From Alphaproteobacteria bacterium (GTDB lineage: Bacteria > Pseudomonadota > Alphaproteobacteria > Caulobacterales > Maricaulaceae), in the NCBI GenBank assembly GCA_018222865.1, contig JAAEZM010000001.1, positions 227,737 to 291,736 on the forward strand: a stretch of DNA of 64,000 nucleotides, given 5' to 3'. Shown here one piece after another: positions 18,296 through 28,456 of the stretch. Below the pieces are notes generated by a model. It was not told the DNA's origin, ran no database searches, and was given only the letters and a program-made list of their open reading frames with translations. Made by a program: the position numbers and the translations under genes. Numbering within the stretch: the first letter of the stretch is position 1; every line of letters begins with the position of its first letter.

Positions 18296-19278
18296 GGCGC
18301 ACTCCTGGGCAGGCTGCGAATGAGCCAGAGGAAGAAAGGCGCACCGATCAAGGCCGTCAGAACCCCCAAATAAAGCGGGATACCCGGGCCAGAGATCAGG
18401 CGTGTTGCGGTATCTGCAGCGCTTAAGAGTGCAGCTCCGCCAAGAGCTGAAGGCAGGACCAGCAATCCAGGACGGTGCTCCACAAACCCGCGCAAGAGAT
18501 GCGGCACCACCAGGCCGATAAAACCGATCGCCCCGGCAACCGCCACGCCGCCACCGACAGCGAGAGCAGTGCCTGCGACCATGATTATGCGCAAACGCCC
18601 CAGATGAATGCCCAGACTCAGCGCTGTTTCCTCGCCCAAACTCAAGGCTTCAATACCGCCCCGGCACAGTATCAGGAGTATGAGCCCGGACCCGATCAGC
18701 GGGGCTGCAAAGCGCAATTCGGTCCAGCTCGCATCATTCAGGGAGCCCATCAGCCAGTAGGCAATCTCTGCAAGCGCCCAGGGATTAGGCGCCATATTCA
18801 TGATCAAGGCCGTCAGGGCGCCAGCCGCCGCGCTCACGGCAACACCGGCGAGGATCAGCGTTGTGGCTCCGGCCCGACGACCTGCGAGAAGCAAAAGCAG
18901 GACTGCGCCGATCATCGCCGCGATAACCGCCGCAATCGGCACAGCAAAGCCGAACACCGTCGCCCAACCAAAATAGAGCGCCAGCACGGCTCCGAGGCCT
19001 GCGGAGGAGGACACACCAACAATGCCCGGATCCGCGAGCGGGTTTCTGAAATAACCCTGCAAAACCGCACCGCTGGCCCCCAAACCCGCTCCGATGAGCA
19101 AGCCCAGAAGGGTTCGCGGCAGACGCAGTTCCGACAGGATCAGCGTAGACAGTTCCGGCGTCTCGCTCCCCAGCGCCAGCAGATCACTGAAACCGATCCG
19201 CGCATCGCCGGCGAACAATCCCGCAAGCCCCGCGAGGACGCAGGCCAGGATGAGGCCCGGGATCAGGAAGGGTTTCAT
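18292..19278 (-). CDS. btuC: FecCD/BtuC family ABC transporter permease
   Basis: RLPRTLLGLLIGAGLGASGAVLQGYFRNPLADPGIVGVSSSAGLGAV signature. Confidence 0.93.
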   Translation of the reverse strand: MKPFLIPGLILACVLAGLAGLFAGDARIGFSDLLALGSETPELSTLILSELRLPRTLLGLLIGAGLGASGAVLQGYFRNPLADPGIVGVSSSAGLGAVLALYFGWATVFGFAVPIAAVIAAMIGAVLLLLLAGRRAGATTLILAGVAVSAAAGALTALIMNMAPNPWALAEIAYWLMGSLNDASWTELRFAAPLIGSGLILLILCRGGIEALSLGEETALSLGIHLGRLRIIMVAGTALAVGGGVAVAGAIGFIGLVVPHLLRGFVEHRPGLLVLPSALGGAALLSAADTATRLISGPGIPLYLGVLTALIGAPFFLWLIRSLPRSAP

Positions 19279-20144
19279 GGCTCTTCACTCCAGGCGTCTA
19301 TCGCATCGGCTATACGTTCCGCGGCATTGATCAGGCGCGGGCCTGCGCAAGGCCAGTCACCGGACGGGATATCCATGCGATGCGGCGCCTCCAGCAGGCG
19401 TGCATAGGCTGCGTGATGTCGTGCGCGGTCAAACCGCCCCTCAAACCCGTCGACAAAGAAACTCGTAAGGAGAATGTCCGCCTCCAGGGTCAAAGCGTAT
19501 TCAGGATCAGAGCGCGTCCACCCTGCGGCCCCGCCTTCGGCGATCACATTGATACCGCCCGCCGCCCGGATCGCCGCATCAACAAATGTGCCTGCTCCCG
19601 CGGATCCGCCGGACGAACTCAGATAGGCTATGCGAGGCGCGCGCTGGCGGTTTTCAGCCCGATCGGCCAGGGCCTGCAAACGTTGATCAAGCGCCGCAAT
19701 TTGCCGCCGGGCGACCTCGGGCCGGTCCAGAGCCTCACCCAAGAGACGGTAATTTGCCCGTACCGTGTCAAAATCCTCACCCCAGAGCAGGCTCGCGGTT
19801 TGATAGCCCGTTCGCTCCAGCAAGGCTTGCGTACGCGCACCATCCCCAGGGCCGAAAACAACCAGCTCGGGATCAAGCATGAGGAGTGCCTCCGCCGAGG
19901 CAGAAGCCTGCGGCAGCAGACGGGCCCAATCCGGGGCCGCGGAGACACTCTGTCTCGATTGCCAGGACAGGGCCGTGATGGTTTCGGGCTCTGCCAAGGC
20001 CAGCAAATAGGCGTCCGCGCACAAGGCCGTTGATACGGCACCGCCCCGCGGCGATGCCGTATCGGCCCAAGATGTATTAGCGGTCGCTACCCAGACGCAG
20101 GCCGACATAAAGCCCACGATCAGAGGTCTGATAGCCAAAGACAT
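19275..20144 (-). CDS. btuF: cobalamin ABC transporter substrate-binding protein
   Basis: Signal peptide MSLAIRPLIVGFMSACVW..., periplasmic binding fold; start placed at 20144, overlapping the btuB 3' end. Confidence 0.82.
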   Translation of the reverse strand: MSLAIRPLIVGFMSACVWVATANTSWADTASPRGGAVSTALCADAYLLALAEPETITALSWQSRQSVSAAPDWARLLPQASASAEALLMLDPELVVFGPGDGARTQALLERTGYQTASLLWGEDFDTVRANYRLLGEALDRPEVARRQIAALDQRLQALADRAENRQRAPRIAYLSSSGGSAGAGTFVDAAIRAAGGINVIAEGGAAGWTRSDPEYALTLEADILLTSFFVDGFEGRFDRARHHAAYARLLEAPHRMDIPSGDWPCAGPRLINAAERIADAIDAWSEEP

Positions 20145-21981
20145 CCTGATAATCCTCGTCCAGGAGATTTTCCCCGCGCACATAGATCTCAGCCCCGGGA
20201 CGCACGGTCCAGCGGAGTTGAGCGCTGAACAGGGTGTACGCATCCAGCGTCACCGTCTGGAATGTGCCGAAATCCGTATCGGTCTGCTCACCGGTATAGT
20301 CTGCAGAGACAGATGCGGACCAGGCCGCGCCCGGTCGCCAGTCGAGCGTGACGGATGCGAGCTGTTCCGGTCGACGGATTTCCGCGGCCCCATTCTGCTC
20401 ACTTTCCAGCCAGGTCGCAGAACCAAACAGGTTCAGCTCAGACGTCATCGCCCAGTCCGCCTGGAGTTCAATGCCCTGGCGCGTCGAGGTCTGGGTGGCA
20501 TTGCGCGCCGTCGCCGGGAACACGCCGAAATCGGTGAAGATCTCATCGTCCAGCTCACTGTCGAAATAGACAGCTGACCAGCTCGCCGCACCCTCCAGAA
20601 GACTCTGGGTCCAGCCGATTTCCCAACCTTGCGAGCTTTCCGGTGTGAGGTCCGCATTGCCGACAAAGAAGCCCGGGAAGAAGCCGTATAGCTCAAACAG
20701 ACCCGGATTCTTCACAGCCTCTCCGAAGCTGAACCAGGCTCGCCCGTCGATCGCATCAAAGGCATAAGCTGCACCGAGGCGCCAAGTGAAGGCGTCGTCG
20801 AACAGTTCATTGTCCTCATGGCGAACCGAAGCTGTAAGATCGAGCTGGCGATAGGCCAGACCATAATCCCCGGCGAATGCCAGTGTCTCGATCTCACGGG
20901 TTTGATTAGCGCCATTGCCCGGGCCAGCATCATTCTTGAGATCATCGGTTTCATGAGCGATCAGTCCGGTCAGGCGGTGACTTGCAACCCCACTCTCCCA
21001 ACGCGCGGTGAGCTGATAATCCAGCGCGCGACGCTGCCCCAGCGTGCGGCCGGTGCGTACGCCATTGGCATAATTGCGTGAAAGCTCATCAGTCAGGCGC
21101 AGATTGGCATCATGGCTCAGTGAAACACCCTGATACTGATCTTCGCGCGACAAACGGAGACGCGCGAAGACTTGCTCGCTACGACGCTCCCGGTCGACAT
21201 CATTCAATGCGCCGTCGAAATCGATATCGCTGTCGGCATTGCCTTCAGTGCCAATCCACCGGGCCGTGCCTTCAAGTGTCCAACCGGCAAGACCTTCGCG
21301 CCGACCGGTCAGGTTGAGGGTCTGATTGCGATAATCATCTTCTTCACCGCCCAGACCGGAGATATCGATCCCGCCGCTCTCGAAGTGACCGCCTGACAGT
21401 GCGATCTCGCCCTGGTCGAAACCGTAGCCATAGCGACCGGTCGCGCGATAAGTGTCGAAACTTCCAGCTTCGGCGCGGACGGCCCAATCATGGCCTTGAT
21501 CCGGACGGCGCGTGGTCAGCGCGATCACGCCGCCAATGGCATCTGCACCCCAGAGCACGGATTGTTCGCCGCGCGCAATTTCCACACTCTCCAGATCGTC
21601 GAACAGGAAGTTGGCGAAATCCGCCTCGCCCGAGAACGGGCTGGCGGCTTCGACGCCATCTATCAGCACCAACACATGGTTGGCTTCAGACCCGCGCGCC
21701 CGGATTTGCGTCAAAGTCCCCGCGGGACCGGAGCGTGACACAGCAAGCCCCGGTGCGGCGCGGACGATGTCAGCCAGGAATAGCGGTCCCCGCGCCTCCA
21801 GCTCGTCCTCGCCAAGGCGGGTGATACTCACCGTGGCATCGTCGGGCAGAACCGGAACGCGAGCAGCAGTGACATAGATGACATCCGGCTGGTCTTGTGC
21901 TGCATCCTGCGCGTGAGCCGGGCTAATGGCCAAGAGGCCGAGACAGGCTGCAGAATACAGCCAGTAAGATTTCTTACGCAC
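20077..21981 (-). CDS. btuB: TonB-dependent vitamin B12 receptor
   Basis: VIYVTAARVPVLPDDATVSITRLGEDELEARG plug and C-terminal beta-barrel; GTG start at 21981 with GGAGAC RBS (ORF track start lies inside the riboswitch). Confidence 0.9.
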   Translation of the reverse strand: MRKKSYWLYSAACLGLLAISPAHAQDAAQDQPDVIYVTAARVPVLPDDATVSITRLGEDELEARGPLFLADIVRAAPGLAVSRSGPAGTLTQIRARGSEANHVLVLIDGVEAASPFSGEADFANFLFDDLESVEIARGEQSVLWGADAIGGVIALTTRRPDQGHDWAVRAEAGSFDTYRATGRYGYGFDQGEIALSGGHFESGGIDISGLGGEEDDYRNQTLNLTGRREGLAGWTLEGTARWIGTEGNADSDIDFDGALNDVDRERRSEQVFARLRLSREDQYQGVSLSHDANLRLTDELSRNYANGVRTGRTLGQRRALDYQLTARWESGVASHRLTGLIAHETDDLKNDAGPGNGANQTREIETLAFAGDYGLAYRQLDLTASVRHEDNELFDDAFTWRLGAAYAFDAIDGRAWFSFGEAVKNPGLFELYGFFPGFFVGNADLTPESSQGWEIGWTQSLLEGAASWSAVYFDSELDDEIFTDFGVFPATARNATQTSTRQGIELQADWAMTSELNLFGSATWLESEQNGAAEIRRPEQLASVTLDWRPGAAWSASVSADYTGEQTDTDFGTFQTVTLDAYTLFSAQLRWTVRPGAEIYVRGENLLDEDYQDVFGYQTSDRGLYVGLRLGSDR

Positions 21982-22104
21982 GTTTACGTCTCCATAGCGT
22001 AACGGGCCGGCCCGCGCTCGCGAACCGGCTATTGCAAGGAGTCGTCTCAAACGGTGATACCGCGCCGGCTTCGTGAACTCCCGCACGAACGGACGGACGA
22101 CGGT

Positions 22105-22272
22105 GATGGCAGGTCTTCCGGCTTGCGGGTCAGGGCGAACATTGCGCCTTCCCGGAGACGAGGCTCCAGTGGCTTGATGCAATGTCGCTCACCGCTTACG
22201 GCTGCGGGGACAGCGCCGGACTTGAAGACACGCTTCGCACCGACTTCCCGATTAATCCCTTGCGGGAACCAT
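22105..22272 (-). ncRNA. cobalamin riboswitch
   Basis: Minus strand: GGTTCCCGCAAGGGATTAATCGGGAAGTCGGTG...AAGTCCGGCGCTGTCCCCGCAGCCGTAAGCGGTGAGCGACA...GCCACTGG...GGGAAGGCG...AAGCCGGAAGACCTGCC (B12 box). Confidence 0.95.
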
Positions 22273-22315
22273 CACGGCGGCGGACGCTATTCGTCTACGC
22301 AAGCGCTGGCAAGCC

Positions 22316-23230
22316 CTACTCGCCGCGCAGGCGGCTCATTTCTGCTTCCAGTGAACGAATGCGCTCATGCAAAGCCCGTTCGCGCTTTTTCTCTGGCGAA
22401 CTCAGGGCCTGGGCCAAAGCCTGGAGCTCTGACTGTGTTTTGATCCAGCGCCGCCAAAGGAAGAAAATCTTGGGTCCATCGACGAGATAGCGTTTCCACA
22501 TGCGCCGAGGTTCTTGCACCAGGCGATGCAGCCACTCCAGGCGTGCACGCTGCATCCAAAGCGGAGCCCGCTGGGCTTTCCCGCCCAGGAAATCGAGCGA
22601 GGCCCCCACGCACAGGCCGACACCAGTGCAGTCCCCGCGATCCAGGCAGGCTTCGGCGACCAGCTCCTGCTGGGGCGAGCCCACACAGATGAAGACGAAG
22701 CGCGCGGGATTATCGGCGACAAACCGCGCACATTCCGCGATGGCCTCTGCGTTGTGACGCAATCCCATTGGCGGTTCATGCCACCGCACATCAGTCAGGC
22801 CGTAGCGGGCTCTTACCGCCTCAACAACTTCCGCCGTCGCACCGATAACCGTCACGGTTTCATCCGCCTGGATATGATTTTCGAACAGGCGCTGTGTCAG
22901 ATCCGACCCTGGGGCGATATCAATCTTCTCGCCAGAGACCCGACCCAGAAGTTCCAGTACGCGGCTATCGCAAACCGTCAGCCAGGCTTGGGCGTAGAGC
23001 CGCGCCAGAACAGTATCACTCTCCAGGCGAACGAGGTGATCCACATTCGGCGTTACGATAAAGGCGAAAGGGGATGCCGGATCGCGTTCGCTGACGCGGC
23101 GCTCGGCAACATCCAATCCAATCTTGTCGAAGGCCGAATTGAGAAACCAGACATGGCGCGATCCGCTACGACGTTCCTGTCGCGGCGCATCAACTGCCTC
23201 ATTCCCGTTCAGCTGCGATAGATCGACCAT
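22316..23230 (-). CDS. WecG/TagA/CpsF family glycosyltransferase
   Basis: TPNVDHLVRLESD, FVFICVGSPQQELVAE, GVGLCVGASLDFLGGKAQRAPLWMQRARLEWLHRLVQEPRRMWKRYL. Confidence 0.92.
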   Translation of the reverse strand: MVDLSQLNGNEAVDAPRQERRSGSRHVWFLNSAFDKIGLDVAERRVSERDPASPFAFIVTPNVDHLVRLESDTVLARLYAQAWLTVCDSRVLELLGRVSGEKIDIAPGSDLTQRLFENHIQADETVTVIGATAEVVEAVRARYGLTDVRWHEPPMGLRHNAEAIAECARFVADNPARFVFICVGSPQQELVAEACLDRGDCTGVGLCVGASLDFLGGKAQRAPLWMQRARLEWLHRLVQEPRRMWKRYLVDGPKIFFLWRRWIKTQSELQALAQALSSPEKKRERALHERIRSLEAEMSRLRGE

Positions 23231-23398
23231 GCCTTCTCCGTGCCATTTCGCGCCAGAAGCGAACTTTTCGGTAAGGGCACTGCAATCTTCACGCCGGTTT
23301 TTCTGCGTTAGGGTGCATCCAAATCCCGGGCCAGCGGCATCTAGCCGGTATGAGGGGATGGGTGGGCGATTACGCCACCTGCGGGAAGAGAGGTCAGC

Positions 23399-23629
23399 TT
23401 GATGTTAGTGAAACCATTGCTCATTGCTGGGACTTTATCTGCGATATCGGCTACGCCGATGGTTCTGACAGGCGTGTTCGACGTCCCGGTACGCATGTCC
23501 GTGGGTCCGATCGCAGCCGTTTTCGAGCCCGATAATCCGGTAGATCTCGACCTGAATGCTCAATGCATGCAGGAAGGATGTCCCATCTTGTCCGTTGAGG
23601 TTGGTGACAGCCTGCGGCTGGATATCTGA
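23399..23629 (+). CDS. small putative secreted protein (76 aa)
   Basis: Hydrophobic N-terminus and two cysteines; no family recognised. Confidence 0.4.
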   Translation: MMLVKPLLIAGTLSAISATPMVLTGVFDVPVRMSVGPIAAVFEPDNPVDLDLNAQCMQEGCPILSVEVGDSLRLDI

Positions 23630-23636
23630 TCCGGCC

Positions 23637-25325
23637 TTATCCGCCGCGCCGGGCGCGACGCTCGGCGAAACGCTGTGGACGAAACACCTCGATCGCACCC
23701 CGCTCCAGCGGCAGGGGTTCATGGCAGATTTGCGAAGCAATCAGCTCGGCGAGCAAGGGCGCATGCGCAAAACCACGCGAGCCCAGGCCGCTGAGAACAT
23801 AGGTATCCTCGCTTACCAAACCGGCCACGGGCAGACGATCAGGTGTCGAGGCGCGTACACCGCCCCAGCTCGAAACAGGCAAAGGGTCGATTGTCTCTGC
23901 GAGATCGGCCCGGCGTGCTGCCAGGTCTTGATGAAAGGCGCTCAGCGCCGCATCGCCTTCGCCTGGCGCCCAGCCCTTAATGTGTGTCGCGCCCAGCAGG
24001 ACATCGCCTTGCGGCGTTGGCGCAAGATATCCGCCCCAGCTCAAGGGCCTGTCCGGCACACGCCCTTTGAAGACCCCCACACGGCCAGCGCTGGGCGTAA
24101 TATCGCCGTCCAGATCGAAATGGGCGCCTGTGGCATGGATGAGGATTTCGCCATCCCCCCGCTCACCCTCGCGCGCGACCGGCACCTCGCCCAGCAAGCG
24201 CGTCACCAAAGCCGCCGGCTCAAACCAGCCAGACGCCGCCATTTCAAGCATTTCTCCGGTCCAGGCATATCCCTCGCCCATCAACCCGGCGAGGTCCGAG
24301 AAGCGTTCGGCCTCCTTGCCATCCTTGGCCAGGCGATCAACGCCTGTCGGATGAAACTCAGCCAGTGGCTCATAGAGGCGGCGCGCGAAATCAAATGCCG
24401 CGAGCGTGGCACGCACATGCGGCCGGTCCGCTTTTTCCAGACGCGGCGTGAGCAAGCCTGCGGGCGCAGAAGAGGCCCCGCCGGCCACGCCGTTAGGATC
24501 GATTACGCGAACTTCCCGGCCGCGCACGCGCAAGGCCCGAGCCAGGCTGGCCCCGGCAATCCCGGCGCCGCGAATGAGGATGGGCGCCTGGCTTGAGACC
24601 GTAGGCTCACCCTTGCCGCCATAAATTGCCTCCAGGCGTTCCCGCTTGCGGCCGAACCCCGGCTGTTTGGAGACCTCAAATCCGGCCTGAGCCAGGCCAC
24701 GCCTGACCGCGCCGGCGACGGTGAAGGTCCCGATCCGAGCCCCGGGACGGGACAGGCGACCGATCTGATCCAGAACCGATTGCGACCACATCGCCGCATT
24801 ACAGGCTGGGGCAAAGCCGTCGAGGAACCAGGCATCTGCGCGCATGTCCATCTGCGTCAGAGCGGCTTCCGCCTCATCCTGGAAAATCGTGATCGAGAAA
24901 CGATCCTCCGGGAAGATCAACCGGTGTGGCCCTTTGAACAAGCTCGGCCATTGCTGCAACAGCCGGTGGGTCATGGGCTTGAGCTGAGGCCAGGCCGACA
25001 GGGCGCGCTCAGCGTCTTGTCGGGTGAGCGGATGTTTCTCAACGCTGACCAGATGAAGCCAGCCAGACGGGTTACCTTGGGCGCGCCAGAGCGCCCAGAG
25101 CGCCAGCGCGTTAAGTCCGGTCCCGAACCCCAACTCCCCCACTGTGAAGACCGGCTTGCCCTGCCATGCCTCTGGCAGTCCGCATGCTCTTAGAAAGACC
25201 GAGCGGGTCTCCTCAAGACCGTCTTCCACGGAGAAATAGACATCGCCGAAATCCTGCGCGCGCGGCCCGCCCGGCTGTGACCAATCCAGCCGTGCCGGTT
25301 CGCATAACAGGGCGGTCGCAGACAT
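23637..25325 (-). CDS. mnmC: bifunctional tRNA mnm5U methyltransferase / FAD-dependent cmnm5U demodification enzyme
   Basis: FTVGELGFGTGLNALALW, WFLDGFAPACNAAMW; GAGIAGASLARALRVRGREVRVID FAD domain. Confidence 0.93.
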   Translation of the reverse strand: MSATALLCEPARLDWSQPGGPRAQDFGDVYFSVEDGLEETRSVFLRACGLPEAWQGKPVFTVGELGFGTGLNALALWALWRAQGNPSGWLHLVSVEKHPLTRQDAERALSAWPQLKPMTHRLLQQWPSLFKGPHRLIFPEDRFSITIFQDEAEAALTQMDMRADAWFLDGFAPACNAAMWSQSVLDQIGRLSRPGARIGTFTVAGAVRRGLAQAGFEVSKQPGFGRKRERLEAIYGGKGEPTVSSQAPILIRGAGIAGASLARALRVRGREVRVIDPNGVAGGASSAPAGLLTPRLEKADRPHVRATLAAFDFARRLYEPLAEFHPTGVDRLAKDGKEAERFSDLAGLMGEGYAWTGEMLEMAASGWFEPAALVTRLLGEVPVAREGERGDGEILIHATGAHFDLDGDITPSAGRVGVFKGRVPDRPLSWGGYLAPTPQGDVLLGATHIKGWAPGEGDAALSAFHQDLAARRADLAETIDPLPVSSWGGVRASTPDRLPVAGLVSEDTYVLSGLGSRGFAHAPLLAELIASQICHEPLPLERGAIEVFRPQRFAERRARRGG

Positions 25326-25338
25326 CAGCTTGCCCGGC

Positions 25339-25893
25339 TCACAAAGACTGCGTGAACTTTGCGAAGGCCATCAGGCCCTCCGGCCAGGGACCATGACCGC
25401 TTTCTTCAGTGAAGTGTCCGGCTTCGCCGGCATCCCCGAAACGCGCACCCCAGTCTCGCGCCCAGGCTTCGGCCTTTTCCAGAGTACAGGTTTCATCATT
25501 GGAACTGGCCAGCATCAAGGCGGGAAATCCGAGCGGTATTCTGGGCACGGGGGCGAAACCATGGCCGGGAAAGCGCTCCTCCAGCGCCTCACGCTCCCAA
25601 TCCGACGCGCCCACAAGAAACGCCCCGGCGATCTTGGACTTATCCAGTTGAGGAGCGGCATGCGCGACCGTCAAAACACCAACCGAATGCGCTACGAGAA
25701 TAGCCGGCTTCTTCGCCGCCGAAACGGCCTCAACCAGGCGTGAAACCCAGGCTTCGCGATCCGGCTTGTCCCAGTCATCCTGCTCGACCCGCCGGGCGGT
25801 GGACATTTTCTCTGCCCAGCGCGACTGCCAGTGAAAGGGCGAGGCATTGTGCAGACCGGGGATGATCAGGATTTCGCTGTCTTTGATTTTCAT
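25339..25893 (-). CDS. RBBP9/YdeN family alpha/beta hydrolase
   Basis: LIIPGLHNASPFHWQSRWA, LVAHSVGVLTVAHA. Confidence 0.88.
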   Translation of the reverse strand: MKIKDSEILIIPGLHNASPFHWQSRWAEKMSTARRVEQDDWDKPDREAWVSRLVEAVSAAKKPAILVAHSVGVLTVAHAAPQLDKSKIAGAFLVGASDWEREALEERFPGHGFAPVPRIPLGFPALMLASSNDETCTLEKAEAWARDWGARFGDAGEAGHFTEESGHGPWPEGLMAFAKFTQSL

Positions 25894-25952
25894 GCTGGCC
25901 TGTCTAACGGTTTATCCACGCGATGCCAGCCTTTGATGTGCACGGAGGCAGA

Positions 25953-25991
25953 ATGCAAAAACGCGGCACCCGATCAGGATACCGCGTTTAA
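25953..25991 (-). terminator. probable rho-independent terminator after motA
   Basis: Minus strand AAACGCGGTATCCTGATCGGGTGCCGCGTTTTTGC. Confidence 0.65.
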
Positions 25992-26040
25992 GCCGATGCG
26001 ACAGGGTTGGCTCAAACCCAGCCGCCTGGATCTCTTTGCA

Positions 26041-26925
26041 CTAGCCAACTTCCGACGGGATAGCGTCGAGCGCGCTCTCAAGCTCGGCGAAGCTCGGCTG
26101 CATCTTGGTCGGAACGCCACCTCGACCGATCTCAACAGAGATCTGCGCGGCATTGCCGTGAAGATGCGCAACCAGGACATCCTGGATGATCTTGTAGAAG
26201 GAGTGTTCTTCATCATAGATCGCGGTGAGATACGCGGCGAAAGGCCCGACAAAACCGTAGGCCAGGAATACGCCGAGGAAGGTTCCCACCAGCGCGCCAC
26301 CGATATAGCCACCCAGTACTGCGGGCGGGCTTTCGATCGCGCCCATGGTTTTGATCACGCCGAGAACCGCGGCCACAATACCCAGCGCCGGCAAGCCATC
26401 GGCAAGCGTCTGCATGGAGTGCGCCGGCTCAGCGGCTTCGTGGTGATGCTTTTCCAGCTGTTTCTCCATCGCATCTTCGACCTGGTGCGGATCTTCCAGA
26501 TTCATCGTCATCATGCGAAGCGTGTCGCAGATGAAGTCGATCGCGAAATGGTCTTTCATAATGCGCGGATAGCGGGAGAAAATGGCGCTGTCCTTGGGGT
26601 TCTCGATATGGCTCTCGAGCGCAATAACCCCTTTTGTTTTCATCGTTTTTGTTAGCAAGAACAAGAGCGACAAGAGGTCGGTATAATCCTGCCCCTTCCA
26701 TTTGGGTCCCGCAAAGATCTTGCCGAAATCCCCAAGGGTTTTCATGACCGTCTTGGGTTTGTTACCGATGAGGAATGCGCCGACCGCGGCGCCACCAATC
26801 ATCATCATCTCGAAGGGCAAAGCCTTGATGATCACGTCGAAATGGCCGCCAGCGAGCGCAAACCCGCCAAACACCATCACGAACACGACAACGATGCCGA
26901 TTATCTGAAACATTGAGCCATCCAC
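26041..26925 (-). CDS. motA: flagellar motor stator protein MotA
   Basis: GIVVVFVMVFGGFALAGGHFDVIIKALPFEMMMIGGAAVGAFLIGN; LADGLPALGIVAAVLGVIKTMG. Confidence 0.95.
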   Translation of the reverse strand: MDGSMFQIIGIVVVFVMVFGGFALAGGHFDVIIKALPFEMMMIGGAAVGAFLIGNKPKTVMKTLGDFGKIFAGPKWKGQDYTDLLSLLFLLTKTMKTKGVIALESHIENPKDSAIFSRYPRIMKDHFAIDFICDTLRMMTMNLEDPHQVEDAMEKQLEKHHHEAAEPAHSMQTLADGLPALGIVAAVLGVIKTMGAIESPPAVLGGYIGGALVGTFLGVFLAYGFVGPFAAYLTAIYDEEHSFYKIIQDVLVAHLHGNAAQISVEIGRGGVPTKMQPSFAELESALDAIPSEVG

Positions 26926-27070
26926 CTGTGTTCTTCCGGACCGTTTTTCCGATCCGATTGAAGCGCACTATGACCGGTTAAGCTTAATGTCCGGTTGAAT
27001 AAGGGTTAGCGGGAGGTTTACGCGCGCCAGGGAGTAACCCCATAGACAATCGGGGAAATCGGGTTAGGAC

Positions 27071-28360
27071 TTGCCCATGCCCGAACGTTTTGGCTCCAAG
27101 CCGTCCACGCCTCAGGAACGGCGCTCCGCTTTCCGCTTGCTCTTTTTATGCCTGATGGCCACCGGCATCGGCAATAATATGCTGTTCGCCATTCTGCCGC
27201 CGCTGGCGCGCGGACTGGGCGTTGAGGAATACTGGATCGGGGCGATCTACACCCTGTCTGCGACACTGTTCATGATGATGACCCCGATCTGGGGGGCCCT
27301 GTCGGACCGCAAAGGCCGCAAACCCCTGATCGTGTTTGGCCTGAGCGCCTTTGCTGTCTCCACCGCGATCTTCGGTGCGGCGGCCTGGGCGGGCGAAGCG
27401 GGTTGGACGGGTCCCCTGACCGCGATTTTCGCCATGGCCCTGGCACGCGCCCTGTTTGGATCCCTGGGATCGGCGACAAATCCGGCCGCACAGGCCTATG
27501 TCGCTGACCGCACATCGCCCGAAGAACGCACGGAAGCCCTGGCCGGGCTGACCGCCGCATTCGGGCTGGGCGCCGTTATCGGCCCGACATTGGCCGCAGC
27601 TTTTGTGGAATGGCTTGGCGTTGCCTTTTTCATGTTCGCTATCGCGCTGATTGTTGCGGCAGGCGCCATAGCGATCTGGCGTTTATTGCCTGAACATACG
27701 GCGCCCCAGGTCCAACAACGTCCCCTCAATCCTATCCGGCAATTCGCCTTTGGAGCCGACCGGCGCATACTGCCCTTCATGATCTATGGTGCGATCATAT
27801 GGATCACCCAATCACTCAGCCTCTCCTCCCTCGCCTTCTTCCTGATGGACCGTCTAAGCCTCGATCAGCATGACGGGCTGCAATATTCCTCGATTGCTCT
27901 GGCGACGGGTGCCGGTGCCCTGATCATCGCTCAGCTCGTCGTGATCCCTGCGATGAAGGCAACGCCGCGGCTTTTGATGACGCATGGTTCTGTTTTGACG
28001 GTGGCAGGCAGCCTCTTCATGCTGGTTGCACCCAATTATGGCGGGATTGTCTTTGCGTATCTGCTGACAAGCTTTGCTTTTGGACTGGCGCGTTCAGGCT
28101 TTGTCGGTGGTGCCTCGATCGCCGTCACGCCCGAAGAACAAGGCCGCGCAGCCGGGATGACGACGGCCACTGCGGGGCTGGGCTTCATTATTGGTCCGGT
28201 GGGCGGGCTCTTCCTGTTCAGCGAGTTTGGCATGTATGCGCCCTATATCGCCTCTGCAGCCCTTGGCGCGGTCGCGATTGTCGTCGCCTGGTTCCATCCG
28301 GGCGTGAAGCGCGTGGGCGAAGCGGTGAAAATCAAACCAGAACCCAAGGCACCGCTCTAG
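27071..28360 (+). CDS. MFS transporter
   Basis: 12-TM pattern; GALSDRKGRKPLIV motif. Confidence 0.92.
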   Translation: MPMPERFGSKPSTPQERRSAFRLLFLCLMATGIGNNMLFAILPPLARGLGVEEYWIGAIYTLSATLFMMMTPIWGALSDRKGRKPLIVFGLSAFAVSTAIFGAAAWAGEAGWTGPLTAIFAMALARALFGSLGSATNPAAQAYVADRTSPEERTEALAGLTAAFGLGAVIGPTLAAAFVEWLGVAFFMFAIALIVAAGAIAIWRLLPEHTAPQVQQRPLNPIRQFAFGADRRILPFMIYGAIIWITQSLSLSSLAFFLMDRLSLDQHDGLQYSSIALATGAGALIIAQLVVIPAMKATPRLLMTHGSVLTVAGSLFMLVAPNYGGIVFAYLLTSFAFGLARSGFVGGASIAVTPEEQGRAAGMTTATAGLGFIIGPVGGLFLFSEFGMYAPYIASAALGAVAIVVAWFHPGVKRVGEAVKIKPEPKAPL

Positions 28361-28456
28361 GCGCACACTGGATAATCGCACACCGCTAAAAGGTTGCGTT
28401 ACCGATCTAGAAACCATCCCCGCCTATAGTCTCGCTCAAAGAGGTGGGCCTTTTCC

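Noticed and set aside
18475-19407. 310-aa plus-strand ORF
   Set aside because: Antisense to btuC/btuF; low-complexity Gln/Arg composition
22054-22443. ORFs overlapping the cobalamin riboswitch
   Set aside because: Riboswitch sequence explains the region; no protein signature
23556-24596. 346-aa plus-strand ORF
   Set aside because: Antisense to mnmC, which is clearly coding
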